Source: Eubacteriaceae bacterium | Lineage (GTDB): Bacteria > Bacillota > Clostridia > Eubacteriales > Anaerofustaceae | NCBI GenBank assembly: GCA_017613995.1 | Contig: JAGACT010000101.1 | Coordinates: 1-6,352 of the forward strand | Length of the DNA: 6,352 nt | Direction of reading: 5' to 3' | Notes under the pieces: generated by a model | The model's database searches: none | What the model was told of the DNA's origin: nothing | What the model saw: the letters and a program-made list of their open reading frames with translations, nothing else | Program-made: the position numbers and the translations under genes | Part shown: positions 1-6,012 of the stretch, piece by piece | How the letters are laid out: every line of letters starts with the position of its first letter | How positions within the stretch are numbered: the stretch's first letter is position 1

Positions 1-2
1 GA

Positions 3-677
3 TGCATAGGCATCCTGGCGGCCCTCATCGTCCTGTGCCTGGCGGTCCTGATACCGGTCAGGCTGTTCACGGAGCTGCCTTCCTTTGTTTTCAGAAAGCT
101 TCTGCACGTGATCGCCGTCAGCGGCGTGACCCTAATGATAATCCTAAGTCCGCGCTGGCAGGCGGCGGCCGCCACCTCCGCCGTTATAGCCCTGGCGTGT
201 TATCCTCTTCTGACGGTCCTTGAACAGGAGAGCTGGTTTTCCACCATGTTCGTGCAGAAATCCCCCGGAGAGATCAAAAGAAGCCTGCTGCTTCTGATGC
301 TGATGTTCACAGCGGTCATATCCCTGGCCTGGGGCCTTTTCGGCAGGATGCATCTGGCGGCTTCGGCGATAATTATGTGGGGAGCGGGGGACGCCGCCGC
401 TGCCCTGGTGGGGATACCCTTCGGCAGGCATAAGATAATCTGCCGCTTCACGGACGGCAAAAAGTCCCGGGAGGGAAGCATCGCGATGTTTATCGTTTCC
501 TTCGCAGCCGGGCTGTCCGTGCTGATGCTCACAGAAGGCGTATCTTTAGCGGGTGCTCTTCTGTCAGCTGCGGCGGGCGCCGTCGCGGGAACAGCGGCGG
601 AACTTTTTACCCCGGGGGAATACGATACCTTCACCGTACCGCTGGCTGTGCTGGCAGTGCTGCTGATAATGGGATGA
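3..677 (+). CDS. CTP-dependent polyprenol/diacylglycerol kinase-like membrane protein (dolichol kinase family), 5' partial
   Basis: The reading frame is open from the left edge to the TGA at 675-677, giving 224 visible residues. The true start lies outside the window. The GTG at 108 is only an internal alternative: the residues before it already carry a hydrophobic segment and the RKLLHV motif (visible residues 31-36) typical of this family. The protein is almost wholly hydrophobic with about six membrane segments. The cytoplasmic catalytic signature is GDAAAALVG (129-137), followed by FGRHKI, then KSREGS (154-159), and near the C-terminus DTFTVPLA (208-215), matching the family's usual D-N-x-T-V-P motif. 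Known members (dolichol kinase Sec59, yeast Dgk1, plant phytol kinase) transfer phosphate from CTP to a lipid alcohol. The lipid used by bacterial homologues is mostly unknown, so the substrate here is open. The next gene starts 118 bp downstream on the same strand. I am sure of the family but not of the substrate. Confidence 0.85.
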   Translation, partial: CIGILAALIVLCLAVLIPVRLFTELPSFVFRKLLHVIAVSGVTLMIILSPRWQAAAATSAVIALACYPLLTVLEQESWFSTMFVQKSPGEIKRSLLLLMLMFTAVISLAWGLFGRMHLAASAIIMWGAGDAAAALVGIPFGRHKIICRFTDGKKSREGSIAMFIVSFAAGLSVLMLTEGVSLAGALLSAAAGAVAGTAAELFTPGEYDTFTVPLAVLAVLLIMG

Positions 678-776
678 ACAACAGTACATCCAGCCCATCC
701 GGTTCTTCCTGAGGCGCTGAAAGACATAAATGCTTCACATAACAGTCGTGTGAGGCTTCACAGGACAAATATCCGG

Positions 777-783
777 AAAGGAG
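777..783 (+). promoter_or_regulatory. Ribosome binding site that fixes the start of the anchored pyrophosphatase
   Basis: AAAGGAG lies 12 bases before the ATG at 796. It matters because it supports the long form of the protein, including the N-terminal membrane segment. The internal ATG at 961, which would give a protein of ordinary cytosolic length, has no comparable site in front of it. Confidence 0.75.
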
Positions 784-795
784 AAAACACTACAC

Positions 796-1923
796 ATGAG
801 GAAAAACAGCCAAAATACCATACGGATCGTCATCCTGATACTGATAAGCGCCCTTCTGGCGGCTGCGGCGGGGTTTTACGCCGGAAGAAGTTCGGCTGAG
901 AAAAAGGCCGAGGAAGACATGGAGGCTCTGTTCGAACTTAACCGGCAGAGCATCGAGAAAATGGCAGGAAAGGACGCAACTGTGTATGTCATAGGGCATA
1001 TGTCCCCGGACTCCGATACGGTCATAAGCGCCATTGCCTACGCCAGGCTCCTGCGCATGCTGGGCTATGACGCCAGAGCGGCCGTCACCTCGAATGTAAA
1101 CAAGGAAACGGCATATATCCTGGAACAGGCCGGGGAGGAGACTCCGATGCTGCTGGAGGACGCCGGCGGTGAATATATCTTCCTGGTGGATCACAGCGAA
1201 TACCTGCAGGCTGTACCGGGAATGGAGGAAGCATATATAATCGGCATACTTGACCATCACGGCGTGGGGAGCGTTACCACCGGCCACCAGGTGCTCTACG
1301 ACGCCCGTCCCCTGGGGGCCACGGCCACCATCGTCTGGCTGACATACATGAATTACGGCCTGGACATCGACAGCCAAACAGCATATATGCTTATCTGCGC
1401 GATCCTTTCGGATACCGTCAACCTGAGTTCCACGACCACCACGCAGGCCGACAGGGAAGCCGTCAGATGGCTTGCCGAAAAGGCAGGTATCGAGGATATC
1501 GGCGAGCTGTTCGGCATACTCAACGAAAACCTTCTTTCCTACGACGGCATGTCGGATGAGGAGATATTCTTTTCGGATTACAAGAAGTACGAGGCTTCGG
1601 GCGTCGATTTCGGCATAGGCATCGTACAGGCATCGGACGAAGAGAGCGCGAAGGAGCTCTCCGAAAGGATGAAAACGGCTCTTCCCGGGATTTATGGCAA
1701 AACCGGGATGCAGCTCCTGTACGCCGACGTAACGATCCGTTATGAAGATGTGAAAATTGATTACGTGGTGCCGGCGGACGAATACTCTGCGGATGTGCTC
1801 ACCTCCGCGTTCCCGGAATACGAATTCGACGGAACAGCCTACATCTTCAGAAAGGGACTCGGCAGAAAGACCGTGTTCGTACCGGGACTCACGGAGTACC
1901 TTTCCGCGCATCCTCTAGAATAG
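796..1923 (+). CDS. Membrane-anchored family II (Mn-dependent) inorganic pyrophosphatase-like DHH phosphoesterase
   Basis: This 375-residue protein has a short basic N-terminus (R2, K3, R10), one hydrophobic segment (about residues 10-30), a charged linker (31-60) and then a complete DHH plus DHHA2 core. Metal-site motifs appear in order: GHMSPDSD (67-74; H68, D72, D74), VDH (D132), DHH (153-155) and SDT (D206). The C-terminal substrate-binding arginine and lysine are R357 and K358 in GRKTVFVPGL. The spacing of these residues closely follows the Bacillus subtilis PpaC enzyme (H9, D13, D15, D75, H97, D149 as I recall them). Family II enzymes hydrolyse pyrophosphate to phosphate using Mn or Co and are normally soluble, starting just before the GHxNPDTD motif. 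Here Asn is Ser and about 60 residues are added in front. By the positive-inside rule the core would face outside, or the segment may be a signal peptide. There are no CBS or DRTGG regulatory domains. The true substrate could differ from pyrophosphate. Confidence 0.85.
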   Translation: MRKNSQNTIRIVILILISALLAAAAGFYAGRSSAEKKAEEDMEALFELNRQSIEKMAGKDATVYVIGHMSPDSDTVISAIAYARLLRMLGYDARAAVTSNVNKETAYILEQAGEETPMLLEDAGGEYIFLVDHSEYLQAVPGMEEAYIIGILDHHGVGSVTTGHQVLYDARPLGATATIVWLTYMNYGLDIDSQTAYMLICAILSDTVNLSSTTTTQADREAVRWLAEKAGIEDIGELFGILNENLLSYDGMSDEEIFFSDYKKYEASGVDFGIGIVQASDEESAKELSERMKTALPGIYGKTGMQLLYADVTIRYEDVKIDYVVPADEYSADVLTSAFPEYEFDGTAYIFRKGLGRKTVFVPGLTEYLSAHPLE

Positions 1924-1925
1924 AG

Positions 1926-1981
1926 CCCCGGAACAGAGGATATGTTCCCGGGTCCGTGCAGACAGGCATCTGTGCCCCGGG
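1926..1981 (+). other. Two overlapping GC-rich hairpins just after the pyrophosphatase stop codon
   Basis: Bases 1926-1935 can pair with 1943-1952 (10 positions, one C-C mismatch, 7-base loop). Alternatively CCCGGG at 1947-1952 can pair with CCCGGG at 1976-1981, enclosing a second stem (GTGCAGA with TCTGTGC). The two folds share 1947-1952 and exclude each other. No U-tract follows either one, so they are not classic terminators. They may protect the 3' end of the message or help pause polymerase ahead of the stronger hairpin downstream. Confidence 0.35.
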
Positions 1982-1999
1982 AAGACGGATAAGATGGAT

Positions 2000-2048
2000 A
2001 AAAAAGACAGGATCCTGTAATGGCTGTCCATTGCAGTTCCTGTCTTTT
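2000..2048. terminator. Bidirectional intrinsic terminator between convergent genes
   Basis: An 11-base perfect inverted repeat, AAAAGACAGGA (2002-2012) with TCCTGTCTTTT (2038-2048), encloses a second stem, CTGTAATGG (2015-2023) with CCATTGCAG (2028-2036), which has one G-U pair and a CTGT loop. The internal loop is only two bases against one. Read on the minus strand, the stem runs into six U residues (complement of 2000-2005) and begins about 32 bases after the ATPase stop, so it is a good terminator for that gene. On the plus strand the U residues (2045-2048) lie inside the stem foot, so it should end the pyrophosphatase transcript somewhat less efficiently. Confidence 0.85.
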
Positions 2049-2080
2049 CGTAATCCTGCCTGAGCGGCCTTATGCTGTTT

Positions 2081-3946
2081 TCAGTCCCGCTTTTCCCTCA
2101 GAAGCATGGCCGCGTTGACCACCACAAACACGGAACCCACGTTGTGCCACAGGGCTCCGGTGACGGGGTTCAGTATCCCCATGGCGGAAAGCACCATGGC
2201 GGAGATATTTATTATTACGGACGCGGTAAGGTTCGTCCTGATCTTTTTCATGACCTTCTGTGCGGTATCCAGCAGGTACGGTATCATCATCACGTCGTCG
2301 CCCACAAGTACGGCGTCCGCCGCTTCCGAGGCTATATGGGCACCGGAAGAACCCATGGCCACGGATGCGTCCGCCAGGCTCAGGGCGGGAGCGTCGTTAA
2401 CTCCGTCACCGATCATCATCACCGGCGGGTTTTCAGCGGAGTATCTCTTTATGATATCCATCTTGTCGGACGGCAGCAGTCCCGCGTTGAGTTCGATATC
2501 CCCCAGAGGCTCCAGGACCTTGCGGGCAGCACTTTCCCGGTCCCCGGTGAGTACCGCGATCCTTATGCCCCTGTCCCTGAGACTGCTGACCACCCGGGGG
2601 GCATTTTCCCTTAACTCGTCCGACAGGAGTATATATCCCGCCGGGACGCCGTCGCAGGAGACGAATACCGCCGTAAGAAGTTCCGTATCCCTGTCTGTGA
2701 CGTAGGGATCGAAGGGCGACGTGTCGATGCCATTGTCCCTGAGGTAGTCCAGCCGTCCCGCAGTGATGCGTCTGCCAAGCACGTCAGCGCTGACCCCGTT
2801 AGAAGTGTCTATCCTGAAGTCACGGGCTTGCGGAAGGGAAGGGGTGACTGCTCCTGCACATTTCACCACGGCTTTCCCTATGGGGTGTTCAGACATGCTT
2901 TCCGCCGCGGCGCACAGGATCAGCATCTCTTCGTCCGTCAGATCCCCGGTTATGCTTTTTGCCGATTCAACTCCGAGACATCCCCGGGTCAGGGTTCCGG
3001 TCTTGTCGAAGGCGGCGGTTCTGATGCCGCTGAAACGCTGCAGGCTTCCTCCGCTTTTTATGACTATGCCCCTCTTCGCCAGGTTCCCGATGCCTGCCAG
3101 GACGGCTGTGGGGGTCGCAAGTATGAAAGCGCAGGGGCAGAACACCACGAGAAGAGTGACGGCCCTGAGAAATTCTCCCGTTACGGCCCACACCGCCGCC
3201 GATGAAGCCAGAGCGAATAAAACAAGCCAGGTAGCCCATCTGTCGGCAGCGTCCACTATGGGAGCCCTGTCCTCCCGGGCCTGTTCGGTCAGCTTTATCA
3301 TCCTCTGCAGCGAACTGTCCTCCGGGGCCATTTCGCAGCGCATCGTGAAGGCTCCCGCTGCGTTAATGGTGCCGCTCATGACGCTGTCTCCGGGCCCTGC
3401 TTCCACCGGGACGCTCTCACCGGTCATCACCGACTGGTCCACGGATCCGCGGCCCTCCGTGAGGACACCGTCCACCGGAATGGTTTCGCCGGAAAACACC
3501 CGGAGCATATCCCCGGGACGTACGTCTTCAGCCCGTACCGTTTTTTCCCCGTCCTCGGTGATAAGCCTCGCGGTCCTGGGGGTAAGATCGATCAGTTCTT
3601 TCAGGCTCTTTTCCGCTTTCGCGGAGGTATAGTCCTCCAGAAGCGAACCAATCTGCATTATCAGGGCGACCTCTCCCGCGGCAAAATACTCGCCGCAGAT
3701 CACGGAGGCAATTAAGGCCAGGGATACCAGCAGATCTGCCTTTATGTCATGCTCGAAAACGACTCCTTTGAATGCCCCCGTAAGGATGGGTATCCCGCAG
3801 AGGACTATGGCTATCCAGGCCGTATCGAAGGGAAGATACTGCAGGGTCCCGGTAAAGCTGAGTGCCAGTGCCGCGAGGGATACCAGGGAGCATGTGAGGG
3901 TCTCCCCTGGTGAATTCTCCAGCCATCTGTCGATTAAATCTTTCAA
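2081..3946 (-). CDS. P1B-type heavy-metal translocating ATPase lacking an N-terminal metal-binding domain
   Basis: This 621-residue ATP-driven metal exporter of the inner membrane has all core motifs: TGES (175-178, actuator), CPC (270-272, transmembrane metal site), DKTGTLT (phosphorylated D314), SEHP (352-355, the P1B nucleotide-site His-Pro), TGD (467-469) and GDGVND (513-518). About eight membrane segments are visible: four before the actuator, two around the CPC, two at the C-terminus. The usual GMxCxxC metal-binding domain is absent, since the first membrane segment begins near residue 20. At the C-terminus, N580 and the HNVGS motif (601-605) stand where Zn/Cd/Pb exporters such as ZntA have Lys and Asp, and the Cu-type YN and MSS motifs are not seen, so the metal is not predictable. 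The start is TTG, chosen because AGGAG lies nine bases before it and no ATG or GTG is better placed. It is divergent from the TetR gene, which probably controls it. The family is certain, the substrate open. Confidence 0.93.
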   Translation of the reverse strand: MKDLIDRWLENSPGETLTCSLVSLAALALSFTGTLQYLPFDTAWIAIVLCGIPILTGAFKGVVFEHDIKADLLVSLALIASVICGEYFAAGEVALIMQIGSLLEDYTSAKAEKSLKELIDLTPRTARLITEDGEKTVRAEDVRPGDMLRVFSGETIPVDGVLTEGRGSVDQSVMTGESVPVEAGPGDSVMSGTINAAGAFTMRCEMAPEDSSLQRMIKLTEQAREDRAPIVDAADRWATWLVLFALASSAAVWAVTGEFLRAVTLLVVFCPCAFILATPTAVLAGIGNLAKRGIVIKSGGSLQRFSGIRTAAFDKTGTLTRGCLGVESAKSITGDLTDEEMLILCAAAESMSEHPIGKAVVKCAGAVTPSLPQARDFRIDTSNGVSADVLGRRITAGRLDYLRDNGIDTSPFDPYVTDRDTELLTAVFVSCDGVPAGYILLSDELRENAPRVVSSLRDRGIRIAVLTGDRESAARKVLEPLGDIELNAGLLPSDKMDIIKRYSAENPPVMMIGDGVNDAPALSLADASVAMGSSGAHIASEAADAVLVGDDVMMIPYLLDTAQKVMKKIRTNLTASVIINISAMVLSAMGILNPVTGALWHNVGSVFVVVNAAMLLREKRD

Positions 3947-3955
3947 TTGAACTGT

Positions 3956-3960
3956 CTCCT
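3956..3960 (-). promoter_or_regulatory. Ribosome binding site for the TTG start of the metal ATPase
   Basis: On the minus strand AGGAG lies nine bases before TTG (3946-3944). No in-frame ATG or GTG occurs between this site and the first membrane segment, so TTG is the likely start codon. Confidence 0.75.
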
Positions 3961-3965
3961 GTTAT

Positions 3966-3994
3966 ATTGTATAATAGTCAGAGATAAAGAACAT
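3966..3994 (-). promoter_or_regulatory. Candidate promoter of the metal ATPase gene
   Basis: On the minus strand TACAAT (3971-3966) matches the sigma-70 -10 consensus at five of six bases and sits in a very AT-rich stretch just upstream of the ribosome binding site. At 17-base spacing the -35 position (3994-3989) reads ATGTTC, a poor match. A weak -35 is compatible with a regulated promoter, and that hexamer falls inside the palindromic box at 3989-4001. Confidence 0.4.
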
Positions 3995-4001
3995 ACTGTT
4001 C
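3989..4001. promoter_or_regulatory. Operator-like palindrome, box 1 (ATPase side)
   Basis: GAACA-TAC-TGTTC is a perfect 5-base dyad with a 3-base centre. It overlaps the predicted -35 of the ATPase gene, so a repressor bound here would block that promoter. It agrees with box 2 at 10 of 13 positions. The divergent TetR-family protein is the natural candidate to bind it. Confidence 0.5.
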
Positions 4002-4072
4002 CGTAATCATGATAGACCCGCTGCCGTGATGCCGCAACAGTCACTTCGGGCACTTTGTTTGTTACGGAACAG
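3996..4072. repeat. 11-base perfect inverted repeat spanning the divergent promoter region
   Basis: CTGTTCCGTAA (3996-4006) and its exact reverse complement TTACGGAACAG (4062-4072) are separated by 55 bases. Each arm overlaps one of the two operator-like boxes, so the region is roughly symmetric about its middle. This fits one regulator acting on two diverging promoters, perhaps with DNA looping or two independent dimers. Confidence 0.55.
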
Positions 4073-4082
4073 ACTGTAAAAT
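4054..4082 (+). promoter_or_regulatory. Candidate promoter of the TetR gene
   Basis: TAAAAT (4077-4082) matches the -10 consensus at five of six bases. At 17-base spacing the -35 position reads TTTGTT (4054-4059), a weak match. The start of transcription would be near 4089, leaving a very short leader before the GGGAG ribosome binding site (4089-4093) and the ATG at 4099. Box 2 lies between the -35 and the -10. Confidence 0.35.
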
Positions 4083-4088
4083 CTGTTC
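4067..4088. promoter_or_regulatory. Operator-like box 2 (TetR side)
   Basis: GAACAGACTGT (4067-4077) repeats the core of box 1 in the same orientation and contains the dyad ACAG-A-CTGT. A further CTGTTC at 4083-4088 is the exact reverse complement of GAACAG at 4067-4072, so a wider dyad with a 10-base centre is also possible. It covers the predicted -10 of the TetR gene, as expected for autorepression. Confidence 0.45.
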
Positions 4089-4098
4089 GGGAGAATCT

Positions 4099-4650
4099 AT
4101 GGACAGAAGACAGAGAAAGACCAGAGAAGCCATATATCAGGCGTTTACCACGCTTCTTTCCCACATGAGCTACGAGAAGATCACCGTGGGGGACATCATC
4201 GCCCTGGCGGACATAGGCAGGACCACGTTCTACTCCCATTTCGAGACGAAGGACGACCTTCTCGACCAGCTGTGCGCGGATATTTTCGGCCACGTTTTCG
4301 GCATGCCCGGCAGGGACGAAAAGACCCATGACTTTTCCGATTCCGCGGATATATCCTCCCGCATAACCCATATCTTCTATCATCTGAGGGATTCCGGTCC
4401 GGTAATAAAGAGCCTTCTTGCCGGGGAGAGCGGTGAACTCTTCCTCCGCTACATCAAAAAGTATCTAAGGGACATCTTCGAGGACTACAGGGATATCAGG
4501 ACCTTCGGGATCCCCAGGGACTATATCATCGATCATATGACATCGGACTTCGCCGAGACGCTCCGGTGGTGGATGAAAAACGACGGCTACACTCCCGAGC
4601 AGATCAGCCGTTTCTATCTAACGACGACTCCGTTCCTGGAAACGGAATAA
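4099..4650 (+). CDS. TetR/AcrR-family transcriptional regulator
   Basis: This 183-residue protein, a usual length for the family, has the standard N-terminal DNA-binding domain. A first helix (about 7-22) precedes the helix-turn-helix at about 28-48, ITVGDIIALADIGRTTFYSHF, ending in the typical T-F-Y-x-H-F recognition helix, followed by KDDLLDQL. The C-terminal half (about 85-180) is helical and resembles the ligand-binding domain of the small TetR regulators common in Firmicutes, with RDSG (97-100) followed by a LLAGE segment and a WW pair (157-158). GGGAG (4089-4093) lies five bases before the ATG. It is divergent from the P1B ATPase and shares with it a 152-bp region holding two related palindromic boxes, so it most likely represses itself and the ATPase. 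The hydrolase starts 82 bp downstream on the same strand and may be part of its regulon. The inducer cannot be inferred. Confidence 0.92.
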   Translation: MDRRQRKTREAIYQAFTTLLSHMSYEKITVGDIIALADIGRTTFYSHFETKDDLLDQLCADIFGHVFGMPGRDEKTHDFSDSADISSRITHIFYHLRDSGPVIKSLLAGESGELFLRYIKKYLRDIFEDYRDIRTFGIPRDYIIDHMTSDFAETLRWWMKNDGYTPEQISRFYLTTTPFLETE

Positions 4651-4714
4651 CACGCTTTGGCCCTGCGTATGGGGGTCGTTCCGGTTTATGATCGGAAACA
4701 GGGCAGGGGATCTG

Positions 4715-4732
4715 TCCGGAAAGAGAAAACAC
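4715..4732 (+). promoter_or_regulatory. Translation leader that sets the hydrolase start
   Basis: The stretch TCCGGAAAGAGAAAACAC directly precedes the ATG at 4733, with GGAAAGAG (4718-4725) as the likely ribosome binding site. It favours 4733 over the in-frame ATG at 4688, which has only a run of G residues about 12 bases upstream and would add 15 residues unlike the family N-terminus. Nearly the same leader occurs at 772-790. Confidence 0.55.
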
Positions 4733-5476
4733 ATGAAATATGTCGAATTCGCTCACGAGAACAGCGATGTTATCATCCTCCTTCACGGAGGAGGGATGAA
4801 CTGGTGGAACTACAGGGAAGTATCGCAGATCCTTTCGGAACGCTTCAGGGTCATCCTCCCCGTACTGGACGGGCACGCGGGAAGCGACAGGCACTTTACG
4901 TCCATAGAGGACAACGCTTCGGAGATCATCGGTTTTATAGATGATAACCTGGGCTCCCGGGTGATGATGATAGGCGGGCTGTCCCTGGGTGCCCAGATAA
5001 TGCTGGAGATGCTGTCTCAGAGGAGCGACATATGCTCCTTTGCTCTGTGCGAGAGCGCCATGGTGATCCCCTCACGGGTCACGAACGCCCTTGTCGCTCC
5101 CGCCTTCGGCTCCAGCTACGGCCTGATAAGGAACAGATCCTTCTCCCGTATGCAGTTTAACTCGTACCGTCTGAAGGAAGAGCTGTTCGAGGATTATTAC
5201 CGGGACAGCTGCGTCATTGAAAAGAGCGATCTCATATCCTTCATGAAGGCCAATACGTCATACGAACTGAAGGATACATTTTCCGGGTGCACCGCGAAGC
5301 TCGCCGTATACGCGGGGGAAAAGGAAACGTCCGGCATAAGGCGTTCCGCTGAAAAGATCGCAAAAGCCCTGCCGGGAAGCGCTCTGAGCTTCCTGCCGGG
5401 ACTTACCCACGGACAGTTCTCCATGAACTGCCCCGAAAAGTACGCGGAAGCTGTAAAGGAACTTATAGAAAGCTGA
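4733..5476 (+). CDS. Alpha/beta-fold hydrolase
   Basis: This is a 247-residue soluble enzyme when started at 4733. The oxyanion-hole motif HGGGM (residues 18-22) follows the first core strand, the nucleophile elbow GLSLG (82-86) places the catalytic serine at S84, and the base is H226 in GLTHGQF. The acid position, usually Asp in the G-x-x-D motif, appears to be E198 in AGEKE (194-198), a tolerated but less common choice. There is no signal peptide or lipase lid that I can see. The ester, thioester or peptide substrate is unknown; sequences of this form are usually annotated only as alpha/beta hydrolases. It follows the TetR gene and is followed after 20 bp by the flavodoxin gene, suggesting co-transcription with it. 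A longer version from the ATG at 4688 (262 residues) is possible but less likely. Confidence 0.85.
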   Translation: MKYVEFAHENSDVIILLHGGGMNWWNYREVSQILSERFRVILPVLDGHAGSDRHFTSIEDNASEIIGFIDDNLGSRVMMIGGLSLGAQIMLEMLSQRSDICSFALCESAMVIPSRVTNALVAPAFGSSYGLIRNRSFSRMQFNSYRLKEELFEDYYRDSCVIEKSDLISFMKANTSYELKDTFSGCTAKLAVYAGEKETSGIRRSAEKIAKALPGSALSFLPGLTHGQFSMNCPEKYAEAVKELIES

Positions 5477-5480
5477 ATAC

Positions 5481-5488
5481 AAAGGAGG
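5481..5488 (+). promoter_or_regulatory. Strong ribosome binding site of the flavodoxin gene
   Basis: AAAGGAGG lies eight bases before the ATG at 5497, an almost perfect match to the 16S rRNA tail. It suggests that the flavodoxin is translated much more strongly than its neighbours. Confidence 0.8.
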
Positions 5489-5496
5489 AATACTCT

Positions 5497-6006
5497 ATGG
5501 ATCTTGCTGTCATTTACGACTCCAAAAGCGGCAACACCGCCAAAGCGGCGGAGTGGATCGCCGAAGGAATGAAAAGCGTCGAAGGCGTATGCGCCAGGAC
5601 TTTTTGCATCGCCGAAGATCCGGACACCGATTTCATCAAAGGCGCGAAGGGCGTGGTGATGGGATGCCCCACCTACGCCGGCCTGATGACTCCGGCCATG
5701 AGGGACTTTCTGATGGGAGCGGGGAAACTGGGGCTTGCCGGAAAGCTCGGAGGAGCCTTCGCCACCCAGCAGTATACTCACGGGGGAGCCGAACTGGTGA
5801 TTCAGTCCATCCTGGTAAACGAGATCGTCCAGGGGATGCTGTGCTTCTCGGGAGGAGGCTCCTGCGGCCGCCCCATAATCCATCTGGGACCGGTGGGTGT
5901 AAACGACAACGTGGAATCCTTCAACGGCCTGGAGAACTACCGGGAATACTTCACTGTCTACGGAGAGCGCTTCGCCCTGAAGGCGAAGGAACTCTTCGAC
6001 AGGTAA
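5497..6006 (+). CDS. Flavodoxin-family protein (FMN-binding, WrbA-like)
   Basis: This 169-residue protein has a flavodoxin fold. The FMN phosphate-binding loop is SKSGNT (residues 9-14) right after the first strand LAVIYD. The GCPTYAGLMTPAMRDFL region (56-72) is the second flavin-contacting loop and helix, and FATQQYTHGG (88-97) matches the third loop seen in WrbA-type quinone reductases and related flavodoxins. It would bind FMN and carry one or two electrons, either as a carrier or as a small NAD(P)H:acceptor oxidoreductase; the sequence does not decide which. The length fits a stand-alone flavodoxin domain. It sits 20 bp after the hydrolase and 6 bp before another flavin protein gene, so the three are probably one operon with linked redox functions. 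Confidence 0.88.
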   Translation: MDLAVIYDSKSGNTAKAAEWIAEGMKSVEGVCARTFCIAEDPDTDFIKGAKGVVMGCPTYAGLMTPAMRDFLMGAGKLGLAGKLGGAFATQQYTHGGAELVIQSILVNEIVQGMLCFSGGGSCGRPIIHLGPVGVNDNVESFNGLENYREYFTVYGERFALKAKELFDR

Positions 6007-6012
6007 TAAATT

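Noticed and set aside
678..795. Possible small RNA or regulatory hairpin (stem 733-740 with 748-755 and a repeated GCTTCACA)
   Set aside because: The stem has two G-U pairs and no U-tract, and the 8-base direct repeat is short enough to be chance. I see no clear promoter here either.
790..1911. Long minus-strand open frame of 373 codons opposite the pyrophosphatase gene
   Set aside because: It mirrors the plus-strand gene almost end to end, is rich in Arg, Gly and His without family motifs, and the plus-strand frame has full pyrophosphatase signatures and a ribosome binding site.
3..1923. Metabolic coupling of the lipid kinase with the pyrophosphatase
   Set aside because: CTP-dependent lipid kinases release CDP, not pyrophosphate, and the genes are 118 bp apart, so adjacency alone does not support a shared pathway.
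2763..3632. Plus-strand open frame of 289 codons inside the ATPase gene
   Set aside because: It is antisense to the ATPase core, has low-complexity Ser/Ala/Pro-rich sequence and no recognisable domain. Other plus-strand frames at 2072-2705 are rejected for the same reason.
3943..4383. Minus-strand open frame of 146 codons overlapping the divergent promoter region and the TetR start
   Set aside because: It would run through the promoter region and oppose the TetR DNA-binding domain, and its translation has no family features.
4651..4714. Possible terminator or riboswitch between the TetR and hydrolase genes (GCCCTG 4660-4665 with CAGGGC 4699-4704, TTCCG with CGGAA inside)
   Set aside because: The stems are short with large loops, no U-tract follows, and no known riboswitch consensus is recognisable.
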